Source: Edaphochlamys debaryana
Taxonomy: Eukaryota; Chlorophyta; Chlorophyceae; Chlamydomonadales
NCBI GenBank assembly: GCA_016858145.1
Contig: JAEHOE010000034.1
Coordinates: forward strand, 558,001-622,000
Direction: 5' to 3'
DNA length: 64,000 nucleotides
Below are positions 33,401 through 46,962 of this stretch, one piece after another. The position numbers and the translations under genes were made by a program. The notes beneath the pieces were generated by a model that saw nothing but the letters and a program-made list of their open reading frames with translations, searched no databases and had not been told where the DNA came from. The number at the start of each line of letters is the position of its first letter. Positions within the stretch are counted from its first letter, which is position 1.

Positions 33401-36400
33401 TCCCTGGGTGGGTCTTGGGGGGGAGGAGTGGGGGACGGGAGGGGGAGTCAGCTCGGAGGCGTGGGGGCTCCTTCTCTTCTTTCTCCGCACGCCCCACTAC
33501 AAAGCAAAGCAAAGCAAAGCTTCTCCTGGCGCACGCGGCGCGGTCCCCTGCAGCAACAAACACCCACGCCCCTCTCCTCCCTCCCCTCCCCCATCCTCCA
33601 CTGCCCCACCCCCCCTCCCCAAGGCCTGTGCGACGTGGACCTGTCCCCCCCCGGCATGGGCCCCGACCCCCCCGACCCGGACTCATCCCCCCTGGCCGCA
33701 CTGGTGGCGGCCCTCGCCCCCGCGGGCCGCCTGCGGGAGCTGGCGCTGGACGGCTGCGGAATGGAGCGGCTGCCGGCGGCCTTCAGCCAGCTGACGGGGC
33801 TGACGGCGCTGAGCGTGATGGAGAACTTTGACGCGGCGGTGAGGGGGTTGGGGGAAGGGGGAAGGGGGCGATTGGGAGGGGGAGGGGGTCTTTGGGGGGA
33901 GGGGAGAGGGAGGGGGAGGGGGTCTTTGGGGGGAGGGGAGAGGGAGGGGGAGGGGGTCTTTGGGGGAGGGGAGAGGGAGGGGGAGGGGGTCTTTGGGGGG
34001 AGGGGAGGGGGCAGGGGCGCGGCGCTGAGCGTCATGGGGAACTTTGACGCGGCGGTGAGGGTCGGGTGTGGGGAGAGGTTTGGAAGGGGCGGGGAAGGGC
34101 GACGGTGAGGGTCCTGAGAGAGACAGTGGGTGATGTGGGAGGGGGAGGGGGAGGGGGAAGGGGAGATAGATTGTGTTGTGCCGGTGTGGGGCCTTTTCCT
34201 CCGCTTTCCGACCGCCCCCCGCCGGTTGCCCGATCCCTCCTCCCCCGGCTGACCGCCGTACACGCAGGACCTGGTGGGCGGCGTCACGTGCCTCCGCAAT
34301 CTTGCCGTACTCAAGCTGGGGTACCTGGATCTGATGGAGCCGCTGCCCCCCGGGCTGTGGGAGCTGACGGCCCTCAGGGAGCTGGACTTGGAGCAGGTGG
34401 GGGGGGACCTGAGAGGGGGGGGAGGGAGGACAGGGTGGGATTAGGGCGGGGGAAGAGGGAGAGCGGAGGCGGGGGAGAGGTGCTCGTGAAGCCGGGCGTT
34501 GGCTGAAGGAGCTGGGCCTGGAGTAGGTGTGTGTGGAGGGGTAGGGAGCTGTGGCGAGCTGAGAGGGGCAAGGCCAAATGGATGGATGCAAGTGCCGACA
34601 GGATGATTTCTTGCGTCGGGGTTGACGGCGCGTGCCTGCTGCCCACTCCATGCTTGCTTCCCGCTCCCCCGCAGAACTTCCTGCGGACGCTCTCACCGGA
34701 GGTCTCGAGGCTCACGGCGCTGCAGGTGGGCTGCATGGGCGGGGGCTGCATGGGAGGGACGGGGCGGGAACGGCAGGCAAGAGGCGAGGGCGAGCACGGA
34801 GCCGAGGCGAGGGCGAGCACCCCCACCATGCCCTGTCTTGGTCGGTCCTTGGCACTTAACCTCAACCCCGCGGCGCTGCAGGTGGGCTGCGGAGCGCAGG
34901 GGGCCAGGGATCCCCAGGCCCCCGCCCCTGCACCGAGTCCCCGACCGGGCAGGCTGCCACCAACAGGGGTCGCCTACTCGCCTGCTCTCTGCAAAGTGCA
35001 ACCCCCCCGTTGCTCGCCCGCCTCAACCCCCGCTCCCCCTTGCCCTCCCCCCTCCCCTGTCACCTCCCCCCCCCCAGGTCCTGAACCTCACCGACACCTT
35101 TGAGGCCGACACCCCCCTCTCCGCCCTGCCCTGGACCGCGCTCTTCGCCCTCACCCGCCTGCGCCAGCTGCTCCTCACCGGCCCCTCGGACCCGGCCGCG
35201 GGAGACACGGTGCCGCCCGGCATATCGGCGCTGTCGGGGCTCGAGGTGGGGGCCGTGGGGGCGTGGGGGGTGGGAGTGTTCTGTAGGTTCTGAGCGGTGG
35301 ACAAGGGGGGGAGACGGGGCAGAAGGGGGTGCGTGGTGGGGGGGGGGCGTGTGGAGCACGCTTCGCTAGCGGCCTCACGCGGGCTCCCGGTCTCTTGCGC
35401 GTCCTCACCCCTTGCACCCCCGCCTCGCCCCGCGCTTGCCTCGATTTCCCCAATCGCCTCCGAGACACACCCTTCCAATCCTTACTATGTCCCCGTGACT
35501 ACTACCCGCTCGAAAAATTACCTCCTAGTGACCCCCTCCCTCCCGATCCCCCCCCCCCCCCACACACACACACACGCCCCCACCCCAGGTCCTGACGCTC
35601 CGCGGTGCGCCCCTCTCCCCCGGGGCCCTGGCCGAGGTGTTTGGTCGCCTGCCCGCCCTGTCCTCCCTGGAGCTGTGCGAGTGCGGGCTGCGGCGCCTGC
35701 CGCCCGCGGTGACCAGGCTGAGCAGACTGACAGGTGGGGGGGGATGGGGGGGGGAGGGGGATGAGAGTAAGGGGAGTGGGAATGGGGGGACGAGGGCTGG
35801 GGGCAGGGGTGGGCGGAAAGAGAAGGCGGAGAGCAGGGCGGGGCAGGGCGGAGGCGCGGGGGAGAGCGGCGTGGGAGCCGGGACGAGACGGGTTCGAACG
35901 GTCTGGGGCGGGGCACGGCCGATGGGGCCGGAAGCGTGATTGGGCGCTGCCGGGGGCAAGGCAGCAGGCAAGGGGGAGGGACGGGGGAGGGCTCAGGGGG
36001 AGGGGGCCGGCCGTTGCCATCCCCGCACAGCAGTGCGGGGTAACCGCCAACCGCCACCAACCGCCCGCAGATCTGCAACTGTCGCGCAACCGCATCGCCA
36101 GCCTGCCCAACGGCTTCGGCGCGCTGACTCGGCTGACCGACCTGTCGCTGGGGTGAGTGGCAAGAACCTAAGCAAGGGTCGCTGCAGACCTACTCCCATC
36201 ATAGCGTAATGCCGTTGCCCTTTCCGCTGCCGCTGTGTCGCCCGTCCGCCCATGGCCGCTCACTCTCCACTCTCCGCTGTGCCAGCCCCTTCTCCTCCCC
36301 ACCTCCCTTCAACCCCTACCCCCCCGCCCCCCTACTTCACGCCGCAGCTGCAACCCGCAGCTCAAGACCCTGCCACAGGAGCTGACGCGGCTCACGCGGC

Positions 36401-36802
36401 TGAGGAGGCTGGAGGTGACCTTCCCCACTGCCGCCAAGCTGCCGCAACCCGAGGTGGGTTCATTTCGTCCGCACGACGGGCCTTGGCCCCAGGCCTCAGC
36501 GCGCAATGCCACAACTTGCCCTTTGCCTGCCCCTCCTTCCTGTTACCTAAGGCCATCTCTGCCTGCTATCGACTTTCCTCCTCCCTCCGCTCGCTCCTTC
36601 CTAACCGGCCTCCCCTGCCCTGTCCCCCTCTCCGCTACACCCCCAGGTCCTGCGCTGGCTGGTGGCGGTGCCCGAGCTCTCCATCTACGGAGCCACGCGC
36701 AAGCGGCTGCAGGACGCGGCCAAGGAGCAGGGCCTGACCTTCCCGCCCGAGACCAACTTCTACGCCAACACCGACTTCTACTTCGCGAACCACTACTACT
36801 AG
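30455..36802 (+). CDS. F-box/LRR protein with NLS-like N-terminus (13 exons)
   Basis: Exons: 30455-30537, 30924-32223, 32572-32712, 32996-33126, 33316-33407, 33624-33838, 34268-34396, 34675-34725, 35078-35245, 35589-35733, 36071-36152, 36348-36453 and 36647-36802. All phases fit, giving 932 residues. It begins MGPRAAKKRKVGQG, a classic monopartite nuclear-signal pattern. Exon 2 starts with an F-box-like motif (WAELPRELVAMIAVHTC, later RCVCRSWCVVLSEGV) interrupted by Ala/Gly/Ser-rich inserts, including a GSGSGS run from a GGATCT repeat at ~31180-31200. From exon 3 on, classic LRRs follow: LTSLDLSANWLQGLPG, YLDLQHNSLASLPEG, LCDLDLSANSLRALP, LQLSRNRIASLPNGFG and NPQLKTLPQELTRL. The C-terminus (YANTDFYFANHYY) is unusual, rich in Tyr/Phe/Asn. 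A substrate receptor of an SCF ligase, possibly nuclear, is inferred. Confidence 0.85.
33499..33523. repeat. Pentanucleotide repeat (AAAGC)n
   Basis: About four tandem AAAGC units lie in intron 5 of the F-box/LRR gene. Confidence 0.8.
33845..34013. repeat. Purine-rich minisatellite in intron 6 of the F-box/LRR gene
   Basis: A unit of roughly 35 bp built from GGGAGGGGGAGGG and GTCTTTGGGG recurs about four times. It is followed directly by a copy of the exon 6 end (34014-34053). Confidence 0.75.
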
Positions 36803-39123
36803 CCAGCTGCTAGTCAGCTACTAGTCAGCTACAGCGGAGGTGGGCCTGCTGGGCCCGGCCGGCCTGGTGGCGGTGGACCCTACCCTGCACACCACCTCCA
36901 CTAGCGCTACTAGTGGCGAAGGGCCTGGACTGTGGAGGCTGGTGGGACCCAGGCCCCGGCAACCCGCCTTGCCCTTCCAAGGGGCGGCCCCGGTGGTGGT
37001 GGTGGCGGTGATTGTGGTGGTGGCGGTGTTGGGTGGTGGCAGCGGCCTGGCTCCCAGCGGACGGTTGAGGCTCCTTGGCCCCCGCCGCCTCGGCCCTCGC
37101 TCGGCCGCCTGCCAGCGCCCTGCGCACCTCAGCTGGCACCCCGCGTACCGCCCTACGCCATACCACAACCAAGCGCTTCGCTTCGTTGATGTTCTTCTAA
37201 CCCCGTGTACCGGCGGGGATGGGCCTGGCAAGGAGCATGACAGCCAGGGGGCGGCCCCGCCCCCGCCAGGACAGTCGGTCCAGGAAGCAGACGGAGGGCG
37301 GTGGTGGGGGCGTTGGCACAGCATAGCCTCCCAATGGCACACAAGCGGCGAGGCATGAGGGGCTGGGGGCGTGTAGTCTTGGCGCCCATCTTGCACAGCA
37401 GCTGGAGGTACGGCAAGTACTGCTATTCATCACCTCTTGGTACTGATGGTGGATGAGCTCACTGGGACGTTTGGATTGCGGCCGAGGCCGTGCAAGTTGC
37501 CACCGGCCGATGAGCCGATGTCCGAATGTTGACGGGGCAAACAGGTGACAGGACGTTGAAAGCAGTGTGTTGGCAACGCTTTGGCGTGACGTGACCTGGG
37601 TGCTCACATGTAGGCCAGGTGGGCTGAGCCGACGTGCATCTGAGTGTGGGGGAGGCAGGGGCACTCCCGCACTCCGCGAGCGTACCGTTCAGGGGGGACG
37701 GGGGGATCCGCGGAGGGGGGGCAAAGTTATCGCACGCACTGACGGCCGTGACGGGGCACGGGGGCTGCTGCTGAGCGCGTCGGCGTAGCCGTGACTGGAG
37801 TGTGCGGGGAGCGAGCTGCCAGCAGTTGCGCAGGGTTTGGGGGGCAGGTCGCCTTGCTGGTCGTGTGTGCGGCACACACAGGCACGCGCGCAACCCCGCA
37901 CGCGACCTGGGCGCACACCGCCCGCTCTGTGTGGGATATCCATTTGGAGCCGCAAGGAGATGCTGTAATGACACGGACAGGGCAGGGTGCAGGCCCCTCG
38001 CCTGCCACTCGACGCACACGTCTGCGTACCGGTAGTCTAGCAAGTCGAAGACCGTTGCGGGCGGCGCACTGGCAGTTACAGACTCGCGCCGCAGCAGTAA
38101 AAAACATAATACATGCCCGCAAATGCACCATTCTCCGCCACCACGCGCCCACCACGGTTGTTCCTCGCCCTCTGCTCCTTGTGCACAACTTCTGGCCCAC
38201 AGCACCATGCCGTACCACACTTTCACCGTTCCCACAATGGAGGCCCCCCCCCCCCACGTCCCCCTCCCCCAGCCCCCAATGCACCCTCAGCCCACCACCC
38301 AACAGTGCGCGTACCCGGCCCTCTCACCCAGCGCAAGCTACCTAACCCCTAAACCTGCCTGGTGCCGGCACCACCCCCACCGGCCCCGCCCACCGGCCCA
38401 TCGCTCCATCCCGAACCCTCACTGCCACACATGGCCCTCCTCCCTCAACCTCCTCCCGACACGGCCAGGTCTGCCGGGTCGTGACCGCGGGGGCGCTGGT
38501 GCAGGGAGCGGGCGCCTGTCGTCGCAGCCGTCCAGCTCCGGGGCATGGGCAGCTGAAGGTCGCTGCCCGACAGGGCACACCGCCCCCCCGGGTGTTCAAC
38601 ATCCGCCAGCCCCGCCCGCTCGTTGCTCCGCAGGCCCGCCTGGGTCCACCCAGCGGGGGCCCACGAGTGCGTCCCAGCCCAGGCCGCTTGCCGGTCCACC
38701 CCCGCAAGCTCCCCACTGCAGGCGGCTGCGAGGGGCCGGCCGGCCCGCGGTTGGCCGGGCCCCTGGCCCTGCCTGGCGCATGGTAACCCCTGGCGGCTCG
38801 GGCTCGGCCCGCATGAGGCCAGGCCAAGCCTGGCCGCTGCACAGAGCCCGTTTGTCGCGCTCCTGCGGCCCGGCCCCGCTTATGTGCTCCGCCGTCCTCC
38901 GCTTCCAGGCCGCTGGCTTGGCGCCCAGCCCTCCACCGCTCCTCCACGACGCCGCTGCCTTCCGCCCCGCGCCACTCCGCTGCGCCGCTTGCTCCAGCCG
39001 CCTCCGCCAGCGCCCTCGGCGGCCCTCCGGAGTCCAGACAACTCAACCAGGGGCTGCTGCTGCCACTGCGCGCCCGCAGCGACCAGTATCCGCGTCCAAT
39101 GCCCACGCCTCCCCCCGCGGCCG
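36803..39123. other. Intergenic region, F-box/LRR gene to RAB6
   Basis: Both flanking genes end here (converging), so it holds two 3' flanks. I found no gene: long frames on both strands are Pro/Arg-rich and show no domain. A GTGGTGGTGGCGGTG simple repeat lies near 36990-37030. A C-run is at about 38249-38260. Confidence 0.4.
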
Positions 39124-41436
<2,313 letters not shown>

Positions 41437-41535
41437 CCATCACGCACGTGCAGGCTGGCGCCCCCTGCGACGGCCTCCACGTGCGCCGCCAGGGCCCTGA
41501 CGTCCTCAGCGCGGCGGATGTCCACTCGCACAAAG
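41437..41535 (-). pseudogene. Orphan copy of SDR exon 2
   Basis: About 98 bp are identical to 43759-43857, the main part of exon 2 of the dehydrogenase and its donor. It encodes VDIRRAEDVRALAAHVEAVA on the same strand but lies downstream of the gene's stop. It has no acceptor-linked partner exon, so it is a displaced duplicate rather than part of a gene. Confidence 0.85.
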
Positions 41536-41720
41536 GACGAAAGGAGTCCCGGTAGTGGGCGCTGCGGAGGGCGCGAGCAGCGAGGGGGCCAGCTCTTGGC
41601 ACGCGCTCCAACCCGCTCCCCCTCCGCCCGGCCCGCACGGCCGCAACCCACCCCGGGTCCACCACACAGCGCACCTTCGCTTACGTGGCCTTCGCCTGCC
41701 TGACTCCGGCAGTAGGGCAG

Positions 41721-44174
41721 TTACTCCGGGTAGTGCATGCGCTTAGTCACGCCGCCGTCCACCACGAACTGCTGCCCCGTGACGTAGCCGCTGAGCGCCC
41801 CGTCCGCCAGGAAGGCCACCATGTGGGCCACGTCATCGGGCTGGCCCACGCGGCCTGGGGGAGGGGGGCAGGGGTGGATTTCGACAGGTTGGAGGGAGCC
41901 AGGGGGTGGGGGAGCAAGGCGGGGCGGAGAGGCAGGTGGGCGCGGGTGAGCGGCGGCGGTGGGGCTGGCTGCATGCGTATGGCCTTGCGCAGTTGCGTCG
42001 GACAAGCAGGCAGGCGCAGGCGCAGGCGCACAGCGAGCTAGAATGCTTGTCGTGGCTCTGGGTTTCGGCTCGACCACGTGGGGTCACGCCCAGCTGACCT
42101 GGCACCCGGCCAGTGATCAGGGGCCCAACGGGTAGGCCCGTTGGACGCATGCCGTGCTGCTGCCTTACCCCGCCTGACCCTCCTCCCTCCCACCTTCTCC
42201 ACACCCTCCCCTGGATTTGCGCCGCGCCCCTGCCAGCGGTGTCATCGCACGGTGCCTTCGAGCCTACACTCACCCCCGTCTGTCACGGCACCCGCCCTTC
42301 CCCACTCCGCCCACCCCTCCAGCGCGCACGGCCGCACCGGTCCACTGCCAGCGGTGCTGCTCCTCCGTGATGGGCTCCTGCCCCCCCGTCACGTCGATCC
42401 AGCCGGGGAGCACGGCGTTGACCCGAGTGCGACCCGCCAGGCTGGCGGCCTGCGCGTGTGTGAGCCCCAGCAGGCCGGCCTTGGCGGCCGCGTAGCCCTG
42501 CAGCGGCCACCCGGCAGAGGGGCGTTGGTGGGTGGAGGTTTGGGGACGAGACAAGGACCGAGGGCCGGCGGCGTGTGGAGGAGTAATGTAGGGAGTGATT
42601 GGACAGGCAGTCCGTTGCAACCACCCGTACAGGACGAGCGGAGCAGTTGGCTTTGGCAGTTGATAGCTACGCCTTGAGGGCCACCCAACCGCGACAGGCA
42701 GGGGGCACTACCGCCAACCCCCGAGTCAGCTCCGCCCAGGCTGCAGGCGCTACGTGCGCATGCTTGGGGGTGCGGGGGTTCCGGGGCCCCCACCTCGCTA
42801 CGCTGCACGGCCCCTGCGAGCATAGAGCCCCCACCTCGCATCCGGGCTCCGACTGCAGCGCCCGCGTGGAGGCGATGTGCACGATGGAGGAGGCCCCTGG
42901 GGCCAGCAGGGGCTGCAGCGTGTGGGACATGAGGAAGGCGCCTGGGCGGTGGGGCGGGGGGGCCGCGGGGGCGGGGGCGGCACGCGGTGGGCTCCAGGGC
43001 CGCGGGGCTAAAGCGAGGAAGGGGCCGGGCAGGGCTCGGCCAGGAAAGGGGAGGGTAGGGCCGACGCGGGTACTGGAATGGTGTAGAAACAGCAGCCTGT
43101 GCGTGGGAGTGCACCAAGCCGCAGGGCAGGCGGAAGCGCCGTGCCGGGAAGAGTCCAGACTCCAGCAATCTCCACCCCGCGGCTCTCCCCCGCGGCTCCT
43201 GGATGCCTGACCAGTGCGCCGCCCTCTGGCCTAGCCTCCGCTGCTGCCTGCCGGCGACCTGAGGCAAAGGCAGTGCGCCCTCACGCGCTGCGCCGCGCCC
43301 CTTCATCGGAGGGCCCCAGCCGCCCCACCGCCCGGTACGCACCGCGGCACTATGCCGCGTTGTCCATAATAAGCCCGGTTGGGAAGTAGGCAGTAGGCAG
43401 GTACCGTAGGCCACCCGGTGCGCACCCGTGAGGTTGGTGTCGATGTAGGCGTTGAAGGCCGCTACGGGGTCGCCTGGGTCCACGGCCGACAGCGTGGCGG
43501 AGGAGAGGCCCGCGTTGTTGACCAGCAGCTGCGGGGGCAGTGGAGTGGGCACGAGTGGGGTGGGGTCAGCCTACCCCTGGGGGTGGAAGCTCTCACGTGC
43601 TCAAAGTCCGGTTCGTGCGGTCCTGTACCGCAAAGTCTCCTTCCAGCAGCACCACATCGATGCTTGTATCCGGACCCCAAGAGAAATGGTGCGCTGTGCG
43701 TGCTTGAGTTGGGGCGGCTGCAGGTTTTGTGAGTCAGAGCCACTGAGTCAGAGCCCGTGGCGGCCATCACGCACGTGCAGGCTGGCGCCCCCTGCGACGG
43801 CCTCCACGTGCGCCGCCAGGGCCCTGACGTCCTCAGCGCGGCGGATGTCCACTCGCAGGAAGGAGTAGTTGGGACTGCGGGGGCAGCGGGGGGCGGGGGG
43901 CGCGGGAGTGAGGGGAGAAGGCGGGCCGGGTTGGGCGGGTTAGGGGCGGCACCGTCGAGCGCCGGACTGGACACGTGGAGCCTTCCGGGTACGTGCGGCC
44001 AGTCATAAGATATGTCGACACAGCTGTAGCTGCTTGCCTGCTTTCGTGCTCATGCGGTTCTTCCGCTGCGAAGTCGCAGCCTATAACCCTCCAACGTGAA
44101 CTCAGCAATTGCCTGCAGACCGCACGGCCGATCCCCGCTCGCCGCGCCACGCCGGACACCACCGCTACGCGCAT
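41721..44174 (-). CDS. Short-chain dehydrogenase/reductase (SDR)
   Basis: Six minus-strand exons: 44174-43993, 43874-43775, 43528-43405, 42941-42835, 42497-42338 and 41854-41721, giving 268 residues, the normal size for a classical SDR. These enzymes use NAD(P)H to oxidise or reduce alcohol and carbonyl groups. The N-terminal Rossmann motif reads SGVARRAGIG in place of the usual TGxxxGIG, with a three-residue variation in spacing. NNAG is in exon 3, the catalytic Ser lies in IVHIAS (exon 4), and the catalytic Tyr/Lys pair is YAAAK (exon 5). PGWIDVTGG and the closing YVTGQQFVVDGG are also typical. The substrate cannot be told. The end of exon 1 is the weakest boundary. The next gene on the other side starts 389 bp away on the plus strand. 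Confidence 0.85.
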
Positions 44175-44563
44175 TGGTAGACAAAACTTGCGGGCGGCTA
44201 CGGGCTTGCGGGGCCAGGAGCTCGGGTTGCAAGGCGACTTGCGGTCTCGACGGTGGGGGGCGCAGATTGCGTCGCCGCGCAAATCCCATACAGTTGCGTA
44301 CCGGGGCCAAAAGTGCGCGCCCCACGCCGCCGCGCCAAGTTTATTGCGAGTGGAGGCTGCTCACGTATGCATACACACACAGCCAAGCCCATCGCTAGCT
44401 ATCGCTACGTTCCGGCGCGCAACTACTCGGAAGGAGAGAAACGGACGCCCAGCTCTCTGCGCGAGCACACACTCACATCTGCTTCCGGGCTTACTTATGG
44501 CATTCTAAACCGCGCGCAAACATCACCGAGGAGCCCTCGGCTGACTTCCCAGTGAATCGACCG
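44175..44563. promoter_or_regulatory. Divergent promoter between SDR and zinc-finger genes
   Basis: The 389 bp between two opposing start codons must hold both promoters. I see no strong TATA box. The composition is less GC-rich than the genes around it. Confidence 0.45.
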
Positions 44564-46962
44564 ATGGACGGCCTGTTTCCCGCGGAGCTCCTGGAGCTCG
44601 CCAAGAAGCACCTGGCATCGGCTCAGGGCTTCAAGAGCCCTTCATCACGACAAGCGTTTGTTCCGAGCCCGGTCTCCAGTGACGGTGCTCGGGGAGTTTG
44701 GCGCGGCGACAGCCTGACCGACCAAGCGCCAGCTGCCTTAGATGACGCCGACTGCATTGCCGCAGCTTGGCAGGGCGCTTGCGTCCAGCAGTCAAGGACC
44801 TTCGCAACAAACGCGGATGCTCCGAGACTACTGGTGTCGAAAACTACTCTAGGCGGCAAGCCAGCGACTGTGCTGCCATCAACATATCTGGACGGATGCC
44901 TCCCGCTTGGCCGGGTGGTGGCCAAGCGGCCTGCTCACTGGGCGCCGGAGAGCCATGTTCGCGCGCAGCGCCCGCGGGCCGTCGAAACGCCCGAGCTGCC
45001 GTTCCCTAGCTTCGCGCGGTCGCAAATGGAGGCACTTCAGGGGCACGGGAAGAGCTCAGCCAGCGCTCGCTGCCCCGCGCCTGTGTCGGGCTGGGCCCAC
45101 TCGACCCTCCCGCTCGCGATGCACGGCAGCAGCGGCCACTGGGCCAAGCTGCAGCCGGCGTACGCCGATGCGGCAGGAGACGTCGCGGCCGAGGGCTACG
45201 GCTCCGACGGCAGCCACTGCGCCGCGGACGGCTCCTCGCCGGCCAGCCGGGCCGAGCGCCGCCGCAACATCTCTGCCGCGGGGGCCCGCGCGGACTCTGA
45301 CACGCCCGCCGCCGCCGCGGCGGACGCCGACGGCGCTTCTTCAGGCGGCGAGGACCACTCAACCGCGCCGGCGAAGGGCGCAGCCAAGCCCGCGTCATCC
45401 TCTTCGGCAGTGGCTCTCGCCGCTGAAACCGACGGCGGCAGCCCCGATTCCAAGCGGGACGTCAGCTCCTCCGCCTCCGCCTCAGCGGCTGCGGGGGCGC
45501 TGCTTCCGGAAGCGCTGCTGGAGCTGCTCTCCCGTGCAGGCGGCGCCCCGGGCGCCGACGGCGCCGAGCCGACGGCGGCGTTCGGGCTGGCGGCGGCCAA
45601 GGCCTTCGTACGCACGGTGGCGGCGGCGCTCGGCGTCGGTGACGGCGGCGACGGCGACGTCATGGCTCTGACCAAGATCCTCGGCCGCCTGCCCGCCGCC
45701 GGCGCATCGGTGCCGGCGACGGCCCAGTTGGAGCTTGCGCCGCTGGCGCTAGGGACACCGGCGGAGGTGCGTGCCGCCACTGGCAGCGCCGCCGCCGCCG
45801 CCGCTGCCGCCAACGTGGCCCACCCCAGCGGCAGCGGCGACGCGGATGACGAGGGCGAGGAGGCGAGCAGCGGCTGGGCTTCCGCGTCTCGGCGGGCCGA
45901 CCGCGGCAAGGAGGCCGCCACCGCTGCTGCCACCGCCGCCGCGGCGTCGCCCAGCCTCCCGCCGCCGCTGCCGGCGTCGCTGCTGACGCCCCTGCCCGCG
46001 GCCGCTCCACCTGCCACCACTGCCGCGGCCGCCGCACCCATGGATGACCATGCGGAGGAGGCTGCGGTTGTGGGCGGGTGCATGGACGAGGGTTTCGGGG
46101 ACCCCGACGGCGTCGACCCCGACCGAGTGCACTGCCCCTTCCCGGGCTGCACCCGCAGCTTCAAGGAGCTCTGGTGAGTGCCATTACCCACACTGCACCG
46201 GAAGGCTAGCCAGGGGAGCTAGCGCAGCGTCTGGGGCCATCTGCGTACCGTACGCCGTGCGAGCTAGCACTGCTGCCGTGACGTGACGTGCTGTGCTGTG
46301 GAGCTGCGTGCGCTCTGTGCTCACGGTCCGTGCCCTGCCCCCCCTGCCCGCACCACCCCCCACCCCCAGGCGCCTCAAGGTGCACTACCGCGCCCGCCCC
46401 GACGTGCGCGGCAGCGGCAAGGAGCGGGGGCACGGCATGGAGCTGGAGCGCTGCCCGCGCTGCGAGGTGGGGGGGCGGCCGGGTTCGGGGCCTTCGGGAC
46501 GACCAGGGGCTGGTGCCGTGTGGCTAATTACAGCTTCATCAGCAGCGCGGGCGTAGCACTTGAGTCGGGGTGTCTCGGCCGTTGCTTGCTAGCCTGTGTG
46601 AGGGTTGCGTAGCTTGCCTGCGCCTGGCTAACCCTAGCCCCTCCTTTGCTGTTGCCGTGCCTCAGACCCGGCTGCTCCGCGGCCGTCACCACAAGTGCGC
46701 TCTCAGCCGGGCAGCCCTCACGGCCGCAGTCACGCGGTCCTCCCCACCGCCGCCGCCAGCTCCCGCGCCAGCCCCGCCGCCGCCGACTCGGGCTGCGCAG
46801 AAGGCCCAGCAGGCGCGGCAGCAGCAGCCGCAGCCTGTTAAGGTCAAGGCGGAGCAGGTGCCGTACGAGGCCGAGCCGTACGAGGAGCCGTACGAGGAGG
46901 AGGCGCCGTACGACCCGCTCGACATGCTGGCGTCGGCGGCGGCGATGCTCACGGGGCGCTGA
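44564..46962 (+). CDS. Zinc-finger protein with long low-complexity N-terminal region
   Basis: Exons 44564-46173, 46370-46466 and 46666-46962 (phases 2 and 0) give 667 residues. ATG 44564 (MDGLFPAELLELAKKHLAS) is the first ATG in frame; a GTG 12 nt upstream is unlikely to be used. Residues ~200-530 are Ala/Ser/Gly-rich with acidic patches. The finger spans the exon 1-2 joint: CPFPGCTRSFKELW then RLKVHYRARPDVRGSG, a C-x4-C pair followed by His. A second Cys/His cluster follows (ERCPRCE, then RGRHHKC), so one or two zinc sites are likely. The C-terminus is Pro-rich, then has a YEEPYEEEAPYDP repeat. A DNA- or RNA-binding regulator is plausible, but the exact family is not recognised with certainty. 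Confidence 0.75.

Noticed and set aside
44552..44563. GTG start upstream of the zinc-finger ATG
   Set aside because: Nuclear genes start at ATG in nearly all cases, and ATG 44564 follows in the same frame.
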